A DNA stretch of 64,000 nucleotides, taken from assembly GCA_039931775.1 (NCBI GenBank), contig JBDTRG010000185.1:54100-118099 (forward strand). Reading direction: 5' to 3'. The translations under genes and the position numbers were made by a program. The DNA comes from CAIWHR01 sp039931775 (GTDB lineage: Bacteria > Pseudomonadota > Gammaproteobacteria > Burkholderiales > Casimicrobiaceae). How positions within the stretch are numbered: the stretch's first letter is position 1; the number at the start of each line of letters is the position of its first letter. Below, piece after piece: positions 1-7,597 of this stretch. Under the pieces are notes generated by a model. That model made no database searches. It was given only the letters and a program-made list of their open reading frames with translations, and had not been told where the DNA came from.

Positions 1-399
1 TCCCCGATACCCGACATCTCGCTTCAGCTCGGATTCGACCAGGGCGAAGATCCCCGGGTCGTTGAACCAGGTCCCGACGTCGGCGCGGTTTCGGTAGGGA
101 CGTACGAACGGGACGACGCGCGGCGCCGCGCGTGGATCCGCCTTGGCCGAGGCGACAAGCGCGCGCGTCCCGTCGTTCGGCCGGCTCGTCGCGAGGATCG
201 TCGCGACGCCGTTCTCGCGAAACCGCCTCAATACCTCCGCCAACGGGTAGACGGCAGTCGCCTCGTCATTGAAATGAAGATGCGCGTCGAAGATCGGCAG
301 CGGCTCGGCGGGCAAGCCGGACGTGGCGTAGAAGAGCGCCGCGAGGACGCAGATCGCCCTCCCGATGGGCGGCCGGGGGACTCGGGTTGCCGCCGTCAA
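1..399 (-). CDS. Amidohydrolase-family metal-dependent hydrolase, N-terminal part (truncated by window edge)
   Basis: The reverse strand reads openly to the left edge, so the C-terminal part lies outside the window. The visible part starts with a basic stretch and a hydrophobic segment (about residues 13-30), consistent with a signal peptide. It then reads FDAHLHF, the HxH metal-binding motif (His40 and His42) at the end of the first strand of an amidohydrolase TIM barrel. The following residues also fit that fold. By family, such proteins hydrolyse C-N, C-O or C-C bonds with a divalent metal; the substrate cannot be told. The start is uncertain: TTG at 399 leaves a good signal sequence, GTG at 417 is the alternative, and neither has a clear ribosome binding site. 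Confidence 0.6.
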   Translation of the reverse strand, partial: MTAATRVPRPPIGRAICVLAALFYATSGLPAEPLPIFDAHLHFNDEATAVYPLAEVLRRFRENGVATILATSRPNDGTRALVASAKADPRAAPRVVPFVRPYRNRADVGTWFNDPGIFALVESELKRDVGYRG

Positions 400-741
400 G
401 TAGCGATCATGGCGCACGTCGGACGAAAGTGTGGCATCGCATCGGCACGGATTCAAGCGCAATGCGGCGACATCGGGCCGCCCCGGGTGCCTCAAAGGCG
501 CGCCGCCGCACCGGGTCGGCCCGCTCCCGGGGTGTCGTTTCTGCATCGGCTGCGCAAACGAGGCGCGCGTCCGGCGGTTCCACGGCTTCGATTGCGCCTC
601 GAAAAAACCGCTTTCGAGGGATTCCCTTCGCTCCGAATTGCGCTATAGTTGCCGCCGATGGAGCAGTGTTACCCGTGACAGGACGGTCTGCTTCAGAGTG
701 TTCGGCGTTGTGTTGTGCGTCTACTCACAGGAAGGAGCACT
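400..741. other. Intergenic region between amidohydrolase and SWIB gene
   Basis: I see no convincing gene here. A possible -10 box, TATAGT (644-649), lies about 95 bp upstream of the SWIB start, but its -35 match is poor. A good ribosome binding site (GGAAGGAG, about 730-737) precedes the ATG at 742. Other open frames have the arginine- and alanine-rich composition of shadow frames in GC-rich DNA. Confidence 0.4.
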
Positions 742-1152
742 ATGGCTACTGCCAAGAAAGCAACAAAGAAGCCGGCCGCGAAGAAATCCGCCGCGAAGAA
801 GCCCGCAGCAAAGAAACCCGCTGCGAAGAAACCCGCTGCGAAAAAAGCACCGGCAAAAAAACCCGCCGCAAAGAAAGCTGCAAAGAAACCCGCCGCAAAG
901 CGCAAGCCCAATGCCGCGTTCATGAAGGCGATGACGCCGTCGGCGATGCTCGCTGCGGTCATCGGATCCACGCCGATGCCGCGCACCGAAGTCACGAAGA
1001 AGATCTGGGATTACATCAAGAAGAACAAGCTCCAGGACGCCATCAATCGGCGTCTCATCAACGCCGACGAAAAGCTCCGCGCCGTGTTCGGTGGCAAAGG
1101 CAAGGTGTCGATGTTCGAAATGACGAAACTCGTTTCGAATCACCTGAAGTAA
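742..1152 (+). CDS. SWIB/MDM2-domain protein with histone H1-like Lys/Ala/Pro N-terminal tail
   Basis: This 136-residue protein has two parts. Residues 1-55 are a low-complexity basic tail of PAAKK-type repeats, like histone H1 tails. Residues 57-136 match a SWIB/MDM2 domain, with the typical TPSAMLAAVIG opening, a KKIWDYIKKNKLQD helix and a FEMTKLVSNHL ending. SWIB domains are known from chromatin remodelling factors and, in bacteria, from chlamydial topoisomerase fusions and short stand-alone proteins. A nucleoid-associated or DNA-binding role is inferred. The ATG at 742 was chosen because GGAAGGAG sits just upstream; an in-frame start at 715 lacks one. A strong terminator follows the gene. 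Confidence 0.85.
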   Translation: MATAKKATKKPAAKKSAAKKPAAKKPAAKKPAAKKAPAKKPAAKKAAKKPAAKRKPNAAFMKAMTPSAMLAAVIGSTPMPRTEVTKKIWDYIKKNKLQDAINRRLINADEKLRAVFGGKGKVSMFEMTKLVSNHLK

Positions 1153-1190
1153 GGAAACGACGCGCCCCCGAACTTCGAGGGCGGCGATGC

Positions 1191-1230
1191 CACGGCCGGC
1201 CGGGCTTGCCCCGCCGGCCGTGATTTTTTT
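1191..1230 (+). terminator. Rho-independent terminator after SWIB gene
   Basis: CACGGCCGGC (1191-1200) pairs perfectly with GCCGGCCGTG (1213-1222) across a 12-base loop. An A and seven T residues follow. It lies 38 bp after the SWIB stop codon. Confidence 0.9.
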
Positions 1231-1393
1231 AAGGAGGTCCGTGCCTGCGCATCCGCTTCGCACGCCACTGGCGTGCAACCCTCGGGCGACGCTACGCGGT
1301 ACAGTCGTACCTTGGCGGCGAGCCGCCTCGAGAGGGCGCGCCGCCACCGCGCGTGACTCCGCCCGCAACCCAGCCCGCCCCGCCCCTTCGCCG

Positions 1394-1771
1394 ATGGCGT
1401 CGCAACTCATTCCGCAATTCTTCCGCTACGGGGGCGCCGGTGCGATCGGCACCGTCGCCCACTTCGCCGTTCTCACGGCGCTCGTCCATTTCGCAGGCGC
1501 GGGTGCGGTGATCGCCTCCACCGCCGGAGCGGTCGCCGGCGCAATCGTCAACTACGCGATCAACTACCGGTTCACATTCGCGAGTCGCCGCGGGCATCGA
1601 ATCGCGCTGCCGCGCTTTTGCGCCGTCGCGGGCGCCGGCATCGTCCTCAACGCAATCGTGCTAACCGCGTTGCTCGCGTTCATCGAGCCGCACTATCTCG
1701 TTGCGCAGGTCGTCGCGACAGGCGTGGTGCTCGTCGCCGGTTTCCTCGCGAATCGCCAATGGACGTTCTGA
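1394..1771 (+). CDS. GtrA-family membrane protein
   Basis: This 125-residue protein is almost entirely hydrophobic, with four predicted membrane spans, and contains the family landmarks FFRYGGAGAIGTVAHF near the N-terminus, NYAINYRFTF in the middle and a final NRQWTF. GtrA-like proteins are thought to help move polyprenyl-phosphate-linked sugars across the inner membrane. It overlaps the next gene, a GT2 glycosyltransferase, by 13 bases, and a GT39 enzyme follows, so a gtrABC-like unit is likely. The ATG at 1394 fits family length. An upstream in-frame GTG at 1241 has a perfect AAGGAGGT beside it but would add about 50 low-complexity residues, so I did not choose it. Confidence 0.85.
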   Translation: MASQLIPQFFRYGGAGAIGTVAHFAVLTALVHFAGAGAVIASTAGAVAGAIVNYAINYRFTFASRRGHRIALPRFCAVAGAGIVLNAIVLTALLAFIEPHYLVAQVVATGVVLVAGFLANRQWTF

Positions 1772-2787
1772 GCCCGATCGTCGCGACGCAAAACGTGATC
1801 GGCGGCGCGCGGCCTTCGCTTTCGGTCGTCGTGCCCGCCTACAACGAGGAGCCGGTGTTGCGCGATTTCCACCGCCGCCTCGCCGCCGTGCTGGACACGG
1901 TCGACGCCGACGCCGAAATCATCTACGTCAACGACGGCAGTCGCGACGGGTCGATGGCGCTGCTCGCGGACTTCCATCGCGCCGATGACCGCGTCGAGGT
2001 CATCGACTTGTCGAGGAACTTCGGCAAGGAGGTGGCGATGAGCGCCGGGCTCGACGCGGCGAACGGCGATGCGGTCATCGTCATCGACGCCGACCTGCAG
2101 GATCCGCCCGAACTGATCCCGGACATGATCCGCGCGTGGCGGGACGGCGCCGACGTCGTGCTGATGCGGCGCCGGAATCGCGCGCAGGAGTCCTGGCTCA
2201 AGAAAACGACCGCGCGCATCTTCTATCGCGCGATGGGCAGCCTCGGCACCATCGACATCCCCGAGAACGTCGGCGATTTCCGGCTGCTGTCGCGCCGTGC
2301 CGCTTCGGCGTTGCGACGGCTCCCGGAGCGCGCACGCTTCATGAAGGGGCTGTTCGCGTGGATCGGCTTTCCGACGATCGAGATCGAATACGACCGCGAC
2401 GGCCGCTATGCCGGCACCACCAAATGGAACTACTGGCGGCTCTGGAACTTCGCGCTGGAAGGCATCACGTCGTTCTCGGTGGTGCCGCTCAAATTTGCGA
2501 GCTACGCCGGCCTCATGACCGCGCTGATCGCGTTCGGCTACGGCGTGAAGGTGATCGTCAAGACCCTGCTGTACGGCGACCCGGTCGCCGGCTACCCGAC
2601 GCTGGTGGTGATCGTGCTGTTCCTCGGCGGCCTGCAGCTGATGGCCCTCGGCCTGATCGGCGAATACCTGGCGCGCATGTTCATCGAGGTCAAGCAGCGC
2701 CCGCTCTACCTCGTCCAGGGACATCTGCGAGCGGCACGACCGGTCCCCGCGCGCGAGGATCCCGCGGCGCCCGGCCGGGCCCGATGA
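1759..2787 (+). CDS. GT2-family polyprenyl-phosphate glycosyltransferase (GtrB/DPM1-like)
   Basis: A 342-residue enzyme with an N-terminal GT-A domain and two C-terminal membrane spans (about residues 245-315). SVVVPAYNEE opens the fold at about residue 22, YVNDGSRDGS follows, and VIDADLQDPPELIPDMI carries the Asp-x-Asp metal-binding site. This is the layout of bactoprenol glucosyltransferase GtrB and dolichyl-phosphate mannose synthase relatives, which charge polyprenyl phosphate with a sugar from a nucleotide sugar. Its start lies inside the end of gtrA and its stop overlaps the next start as ATGA, indicating translational coupling. The sugar cannot be determined. Confidence 0.9.
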   Translation: MDVLSPIVATQNVIGGARPSLSVVVPAYNEEPVLRDFHRRLAAVLDTVDADAEIIYVNDGSRDGSMALLADFHRADDRVEVIDLSRNFGKEVAMSAGLDAANGDAVIVIDADLQDPPELIPDMIRAWRDGADVVLMRRRNRAQESWLKKTTARIFYRAMGSLGTIDIPENVGDFRLLSRRAASALRRLPERARFMKGLFAWIGFPTIEIEYDRDGRYAGTTKWNYWRLWNFALEGITSFSVVPLKFASYAGLMTALIAFGYGVKVIVKTLLYGDPVAGYPTLVVIVLFLGGLQLMALGLIGEYLARMFIEVKQRPLYLVQGHLRAARPVPAREDPAAPGRAR

Positions 2788-4274
2788 CCTTCACCCTGAC
2801 CGCGCGCGAACGCCGGTGCCTCGCATGGTTCGTCGTCGCCGTGGCGGTAATCCGGCTCGCGACGCTCCCCGCCTACCCGCTGATGGACACGACGGAATCG
2901 CGGTACGCGGAGATCGCCCGCAAGATGCTGGAAACGGGCGACTGGCTCGTTCCGCAATTCGACTACGGCGTCCCGTTCTGGGGGAAGCCGCCGCTTTCCA
3001 CCTGGTTGTCCGCGGCATCGATGGCCGTCTTCGGCGCCAACGAGTTCGCCGTCCGGTTGCCGTCGTTGCTGCTCATGGCCGGCTGCGCAGCGCTCGTCTA
3101 CGCGCTCGCCGCGCTGCGCGGAGGGCGCGACCAGGCGCTGTGGACTCTCGCCCTCTTCGCGGCGACCGCCATGGTATTCATCGCGGCCGGCGGGGTGATG
3201 ACCGACCCGGCGCTCGTCCTCGGCACGACGCTGTCGATGGCCGGCTTCTGGATCGCGGTCCACGGCGCCGAAAAGGGCCGCGGTGTCGCCGGTTGCGCCT
3301 TCTTCGCAGGCCTCGCCGTCGGGCTGCTGGCGAAGGGGCCGGTCGCCGTCATTCTAGTCTTTGCGCCGATCGGTGCGACGATCCTGTGGATGCGATCCTG
3401 GCGCGCCGCGTGGCGACACCTGCCGTGGATCCTCGGACTGACCGCGACGGCGGTATTCACCGGCGCATGGTATTGGGCGGCGGAGCGCGCGTCGCCGGGC
3501 TTCCTCGAATACTTCCTCGTCGGCGAGCACTGGAAGCGCTTCGTCGAGCCGGGCTGGAAAGGCGATCTCTACGGGACCGCGCACTCCCGAATCCGCGGAA
3601 TGATCTGGCTATTCTGGGTCGCTGCGGCCCTCCCGTGGTCGGTCGCCGCGATCGCAGGGCTCGCTCGCGCGGCGACGTGGAGCCGCGACGCCCGGCGGGC
3701 ATTGGCCGCCGACCCGTGGCGCGTCTACCTCCTGCTGTGGACGATCGCGCCGATGGCATTCTTCACGCCCGCCGGCAACATTCTCATCACGTATGTGTTG
3801 CCGGGATTGCCGGCGTTCGCGCTTCTGGTCGGCGATCGGTTACGGCCCGATGACGGCGCGCGCGGCGCGACGCCCGATCCGGGCGCATTGCGTCCCGCGG
3901 TGCGGCGCGCGCTCTACGCCGGTGCCGTCGTCCCTGCGCTGTTCGTCGCCGCGATCGTGGCGCTGCACGGCCAGCTCGAGACTGAACGCTCGCAGAAGGC
4001 GCTGGTCCGCGATTACCTCGAAGGGCGCCCGGGCGCAGGATCGCGCCTCGTCTACTTCCCGCAGCGGCCGCACTCGGCCGAGTTCTATTCGCGCGGGAAA
4101 GCGCAAAGGGCGCCCGACCGGGAGGCCCTCCACGCCTACCTCGACGATTCGACGCCGGACTACTTCGCGATCCGGGATTCGGACTTCAAGGCGCTTCCCG
4201 GCGCCGATCGCGAAAGGCTCGAAGCGATCGGCGCCTACGGCGAGTATCGATTGCTGCGCGGCACACCGCGCTGA
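2784..4274 (+). CDS. GT39/ArnT-like membrane glycosyltransferase
   Basis: A 496-residue multi-pass inner membrane protein. After the first span it shows MDTTESRYAEIARKM, the acidic loop motif of ArnT and protein-O-mannosyltransferase relatives, followed by a WGKPPLSTW segment typical of the family. About ten more hydrophobic segments follow, then a soluble C-terminal tail. Family members transfer a sugar from a polyprenyl-phosphate donor to a lipid or protein acceptor at the periplasmic face. As third gene of the unit, it probably uses the donor made by the GT2 enzyme and flipped with help from the GtrA-like protein. The acceptor, whether lipid A, O-antigen or protein, is unknown. Confidence 0.85.
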   Translation: MTFTLTARERRCLAWFVVAVAVIRLATLPAYPLMDTTESRYAEIARKMLETGDWLVPQFDYGVPFWGKPPLSTWLSAASMAVFGANEFAVRLPSLLLMAGCAALVYALAALRGGRDQALWTLALFAATAMVFIAAGGVMTDPALVLGTTLSMAGFWIAVHGAEKGRGVAGCAFFAGLAVGLLAKGPVAVILVFAPIGATILWMRSWRAAWRHLPWILGLTATAVFTGAWYWAAERASPGFLEYFLVGEHWKRFVEPGWKGDLYGTAHSRIRGMIWLFWVAAALPWSVAAIAGLARAATWSRDARRALAADPWRVYLLLWTIAPMAFFTPAGNILITYVLPGLPAFALLVGDRLRPDDGARGATPDPGALRPAVRRALYAGAVVPALFVAAIVALHGQLETERSQKALVRDYLEGRPGAGSRLVYFPQRPHSAEFYSRGKAQRAPDREALHAYLDDSTPDYFAIRDSDFKALPGADRERLEAIGAYGEYRLLRGTPR

Positions 4275-4284
4275 CAGAAGCCGG

Positions 4285-5157
4285 CTATTGCCGGTTCGAC
4301 AGCGCAGCGATGCGCTCCTCGATCGGCGGGTGCGTCGAGAAGAGCGCCATGATTCCCGCCTTGTCGGTGATGCCGAATCCGCTCATCGCCTTCGGCAGCT
4401 CGCCCGGTTCGAGACCGCCGAGACGACGCAGCGCGTTGACCATCGGCGTCGGCGATCCGAGAAACTTCGCTGAACCGGCATCGGCACGGAACTCGCGGCG
4501 GCGCGAAAAGTACGCGACGATCATCGACGCAAGTATGCCGAGGACGATCTGCGCGACGATCACCGTGATGAAGTAGCCGGGGCCTGTGCCGCGCTCGGTG
4601 CGGAACACCGTCTTGTCGACGATGGAGCCGATGATGCGGGCGAGGAACACGACGAACGTGTTGACCACGCCCTGAATCAGCGCGAGGGTCACCATGTCGC
4701 CGTTCGCCACGTGCGCGATCTCATGCCCGAGCACGGCCTCGACCTCCTCCCTGTTCATCGACTGCAACAGTCCGGTGGAGACTGCAACGAGCGCCGAGTT
4801 CTTGAACGCGCCGGTGGCGAACGCGTTCGGTGCGCCTTCGTACATCGCGACCTCGGGCATTCCGATGCCCGCGGTGGTCGCCAGCCGGCGAACCGTCTCG
4901 ACAAGCCAGGCTTCGTGCTCGTTCTGCGGCGTCTCGATCACCTTGGCGCCCGTCGACCATTTGGCCATCGGCTTCGAGATCAGCAATGAAATGATTGCAC
5001 CGGTGAACCCGACGACGAACGAGAACGCCAGCAACGGACCCATCCCGACGCCGGACTGCGCGGCCATCATGCGATCGAGCCCGAGCACGCGCAGCACGAA
5101 CGAGAGGACGAGGAGGACGGCGATGTTGGTCGCGAGGAAGAGAACGATGCGTTTCAT
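4285..5157 (-). CDS. htpX: Membrane zinc metalloprotease HtpX
   Basis: The 290-residue protein matches HtpX in length and layout. Two N-terminal membrane spans (about 4-24 and 42-60) come first, then the catalytic HEIAH zinc motif (His145 and His149, Glu146), two more hydrophobic segments, and RREFRADAGSA supplying the third zinc ligand. HtpX degrades misfolded inner membrane proteins and is a heat-shock or envelope-stress gene in relatives. A sigma-32-like promoter lies about 53 bp upstream of the ATG, in line with that. The gene converges on the GT39 gene and lies downstream of glnS on the same strand. Confidence 0.95.
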   Translation of the reverse strand: MKRIVLFLATNIAVLLVLSFVLRVLGLDRMMAAQSGVGMGPLLAFSFVVGFTGAIISLLISKPMAKWSTGAKVIETPQNEHEAWLVETVRRLATTAGIGMPEVAMYEGAPNAFATGAFKNSALVAVSTGLLQSMNREEVEAVLGHEIAHVANGDMVTLALIQGVVNTFVVFLARIIGSIVDKTVFRTERGTGPGYFITVIVAQIVLGILASMIVAYFSRRREFRADAGSAKFLGSPTPMVNALRRLGGLEPGELPKAMSGFGITDKAGIMALFSTHPPIEERIAALSNRQ

Positions 5158-5209
5158 GCGTTGACCTCCAGAGAAGTGGGAGCGGACGCGATTCTAGCGC
5201 GCCCGGGTA

Positions 5210-5238
5210 ATGTGGGGTCGAGCGCCGGCATTTTCCAG
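5210..5238 (-). promoter_or_regulatory. Sigma-32 (RpoH)-like promoter of htpX
   Basis: On the reverse strand CTGGAAA (5238-5232) is followed after 14 bases by CCCCACAT (5217-5210), against the heat-shock consensus CTTGAAA-N13/14-CCCCATNT. A possible housekeeping -10 (TAGAAT) lies a little closer to the gene. The leader to the ATG at 5157 would be about 45 nt. Confidence 0.55.
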
Positions 5239-5303
5239 TCCCAGGGGAACAGGCTGCCGGCGGGCCCTGGCGCCGGGGAATCGCGGTTCAGGCGATGTCG
5301 CGC

Positions 5304-7172
5304 CTACCGCTGCGCCCAGGAATCCTTCAGGGTAACCGTGCGATTGAACACCGGCTTCCCCGGTACGTGGTCCCGAAGGTCCGCGACGAAATAGCCGTGT
5401 CGTTCGAACTGGACGCACGTCTCCGACACGACGTCGTTCAACGCCGGCTCGACGAAGGCAGTGACCGTGCGCATCGATTCCGGATTGAGGTCGTCGCGCC
5501 AGTTGCGCTCGACCGGTTCGGTGGCCTCCTCGTCGTCGTCGCCGGCGACGACCACCGCATGCACCGTCGCCACCTCGGCGACGGCGCCATCCTGGCGGGC
5601 GGGCCCCGGGTTGCGCGCGCCGGGAAACGGGACCGCGAACAGCCGGTCGTAGAGCCGCACTTCCGCCGGCTTCGCGTGCGCCGCCGAGAGCCAATGGATG
5701 TTGCCCTTGACCTTTCGCGCATCGGCGCCCGGCGTGCCGCTGCGCGTAGCCGGGTCGAGCGTGCAATGAACGGCCGTCACGTTGCCGTCGGCGTCCTTGT
5801 CGGCGCCGACGCACCTGACGATGTACGCGTACCGCAGCCGCACCTCGGTGCCCGGGGCCAGGCGGAAATACCCCTTCGGAGGATCCTCTCGGTAGTCGTC
5901 GCGCTCGATCCACAGCTCGCGCGAGAACGGCAGCGCGCGCTTGCCCCACTCGGGTCGCTGCGGATGGTTCGGCGCGAAGCATTCTTCGACGTCCCCTTCC
6001 GGATAGTTGTCGATGACGAGCCGGACGGGATCGAGCACGGCGACGCGACGCGGCGCGCGGGCGTTGAGATCCTCGCGCATGCAGTCCTCGAGGACGCTCA
6101 TGTCGATCCACGAATCGGCCTTCGACACGCCGATGCGCTCGGCGAAGAGGCGCAATCCCTCGGGTGTGAAGCCGCGGCGGCGTGCACCGACGAGCGTCGG
6201 CATCCTCGGGTCGTCCCAGGCGTCGACGTGCCGCCCGGCGACGAGCTCGATCAGCTTGCGCTTCGACAGCATGACGTAGGTGAGATTGAGGCGCGCGAAC
6301 TCGTGTTGCTGCGGCAGCGGCCGCGCGAGCTTCCCGCCCTCGGCGAGGCGCCCGAGCACCCAGTCGTACAGCGGGCGGTGGTCCTGGAACTCGAGCGTGC
6401 AGATCGAATGCGTAATCGCTTCGAGCGCATCGGAGATGCAATGCGTGTAATCGTAGAGCGGGTAGATGCACCACTTGTCGCCGGTGCGGTGGTGCGTCGC
6501 GTGCCGGATCCGGTAGATCGTCGGATCGCGCATATTGATGTTCGGGCTCGCCATGTCGATCTTGAGGCGAAGCACGTGCGCGCCGTCCGGAAACTCGCCC
6601 GCCTTCATCCGCCGGAAGAGGTCGAGGTTCTCCGCGACGCTCCGGCTGCGGTAGACGCTCGCCTGTCCGGCCTCCGTCAGCGTCCCGCGCAGGGCGCGCA
6701 TCTCGGCCGGCGTCGAACTCTCGACGTAGGCCAGCCCCTGCGCGATGAACCACTCGGCGAATTCGAAGAGCCGGTCGTAGTAGTCGGACGCGTGATAGCG
6801 GTGGACACCCCAATCGAAGCCCAGCCAGCGCACCGAGTCGGCGATCGAGTCTTCGAACTCGACGTCCTCCTTGATCGGATTGGTGTCGTCGAAACGCAGG
6901 TGGCACTGTCCGCCGTTTTCGGCGGCGAGCCCGAAGTTCAGGATGATCGACTTGGCGTGTCCGTAATGCAGATAACCGTTGGGTTCCGGTGGAAACCGGG
7001 TGACGACCCGGCCCGCGTACTTGCCGGTCCGCTCATCCTCGTTGATGATCGCGCGGAGGAAGTTCGATGCCGGCACGGCCGAGCCCGGCGTGCGCTCGAA
7101 CGGCGTGCGGTGACTTGGGATTGCCGATGATTCGGTCCCACGGGATTTTTCTTGCGGCGGTGCAGCACTCAT
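5304..7172 (-). CDS. glnS: Glutaminyl-tRNA synthetase
   Basis: A class I aminoacyl-tRNA synthetase of 622 residues that charges tRNA-Gln with glutamine. Residues 61-75 contain PPEPNGYLHYGHAKS with the HIGH-type motif HYGH (69-72), and MLSKR (301-305) is the KMSKS-equivalent. The RFDDTNP segment after HIGH and the C-terminal anticodon-binding beta barrels are also present. The first about 35 residues are a polar extension not needed for catalysis, so a later start is possible, but no better one stands out. A 14-bp perfect palindrome lies just upstream of the start codon. Confidence 0.96.
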   Translation of the reverse strand: MSAAPPQEKSRGTESSAIPSHRTPFERTPGSAVPASNFLRAIINEDERTGKYAGRVVTRFPPEPNGYLHYGHAKSIILNFGLAAENGGQCHLRFDDTNPIKEDVEFEDSIADSVRWLGFDWGVHRYHASDYYDRLFEFAEWFIAQGLAYVESSTPAEMRALRGTLTEAGQASVYRSRSVAENLDLFRRMKAGEFPDGAHVLRLKIDMASPNINMRDPTIYRIRHATHHRTGDKWCIYPLYDYTHCISDALEAITHSICTLEFQDHRPLYDWVLGRLAEGGKLARPLPQQHEFARLNLTYVMLSKRKLIELVAGRHVDAWDDPRMPTLVGARRRGFTPEGLRLFAERIGVSKADSWIDMSVLEDCMREDLNARAPRRVAVLDPVRLVIDNYPEGDVEECFAPNHPQRPEWGKRALPFSRELWIERDDYREDPPKGYFRLAPGTEVRLRYAYIVRCVGADKDADGNVTAVHCTLDPATRSGTPGADARKVKGNIHWLSAAHAKPAEVRLYDRLFAVPFPGARNPGPARQDGAVAEVATVHAVVVAGDDDEEATEPVERNWRDDLNPESMRTVTAFVEPALNDVVSETCVQFERHGYFVADLRDHVPGKPVFNRTVTLKDSWAQR

Positions 7173-7178
7173 CGACGT

Positions 7179-7192
7179 TTGTTCATGAACAA
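7179..7192. promoter_or_regulatory. 14-bp perfect palindrome in glnS leader (possible operator)
   Basis: TTGTTCATGAACAA is fully self-complementary and sits 7 bp upstream of the glnS start codon, downstream of the likely -10 box. The position suits a repressor operator or an RNA hairpin. No regulator is identified. Confidence 0.4.
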
Positions 7193-7327
7193 TCGGTACC
7201 TGTCTGCCATTCTAACCGGCGGGGCGACACCCGTCAGCGACCATGCTCCCAGTGCGGCGGGCGGGGTGCCCGGAAACCCGCGCCAGACAAGGCTTTCCGG
7301 GGGGTCGGGCCGCCCGGCTCGGGCGTG

Positions 7328-7350
7328 TTGTCCACAAATCCTGTGGATAA
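7328..7350. promoter_or_regulatory. Inverted pair of DnaA-box-like sequences
   Basis: TTGTCCACA (7328-7336) is one mismatch from the DnaA box TTATCCACA, and TGTGGATAA (7342-7350) is its exact reverse complement. The two are separated by 5 bp and form an almost perfect 23-bp palindrome. No dnaA, dnaN or gyrB gene is near, so this is not evidently the chromosome origin. DnaA-responsive regulation or titration is inferred. Confidence 0.45.
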
Positions 7351-7597
7351 AAGTGTGCGTATCTTGTAAATTCGGACGCTAAGTAGTGCGCAGGCCGGGA
7401 AAAACGTTGCGATGCCCGATTTCGCGCCTAGTTTTCCCCTAGTCATTTCATGGACTTGCATGGCCATTCCGGTAGGCGCCCCGCCCGAGTTTCGGTCGGT
7501 TCGAAGGCCTTCGCGACACCGGAATTGCAACCCTCCGACAAATATTTGACCTGGACAAACCGCGTATGACAGACAACTTGTCAAACCCGCGCCCGGG

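Larger units (their letters stand above)
7173..7597. other. Divergent intergenic region glnS/xseA with two palindromic elements
   Basis: I see no gene in these 425 bases. On the glnS side lie a perfect palindrome TTGTTCATGAACAA (7179-7192) and, on the reverse strand, a TAGAAT -10-like box. Near the middle lie two inverted DnaA-box-like sequences (7328-7350). The stretch just before xseA contains TTTGAC and GTCAAA arms (7545-7550 and 7580-7585) and is AT-richer than the genes. Probably it holds both promoters. Confidence 0.5.

Noticed and set aside
5295..7130. A 611-codon forward ORF opposite glnS
   Set aside because: Antisense shadow of a gene with all class I synthetase motifs; no domain recognised in the forward frame.
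7328..7350. Chromosome replication origin
   Set aside because: Only two DnaA boxes, no AT-rich unwinding region, and no dnaA, dnaN, gyrB, parAB or rpmH nearby.
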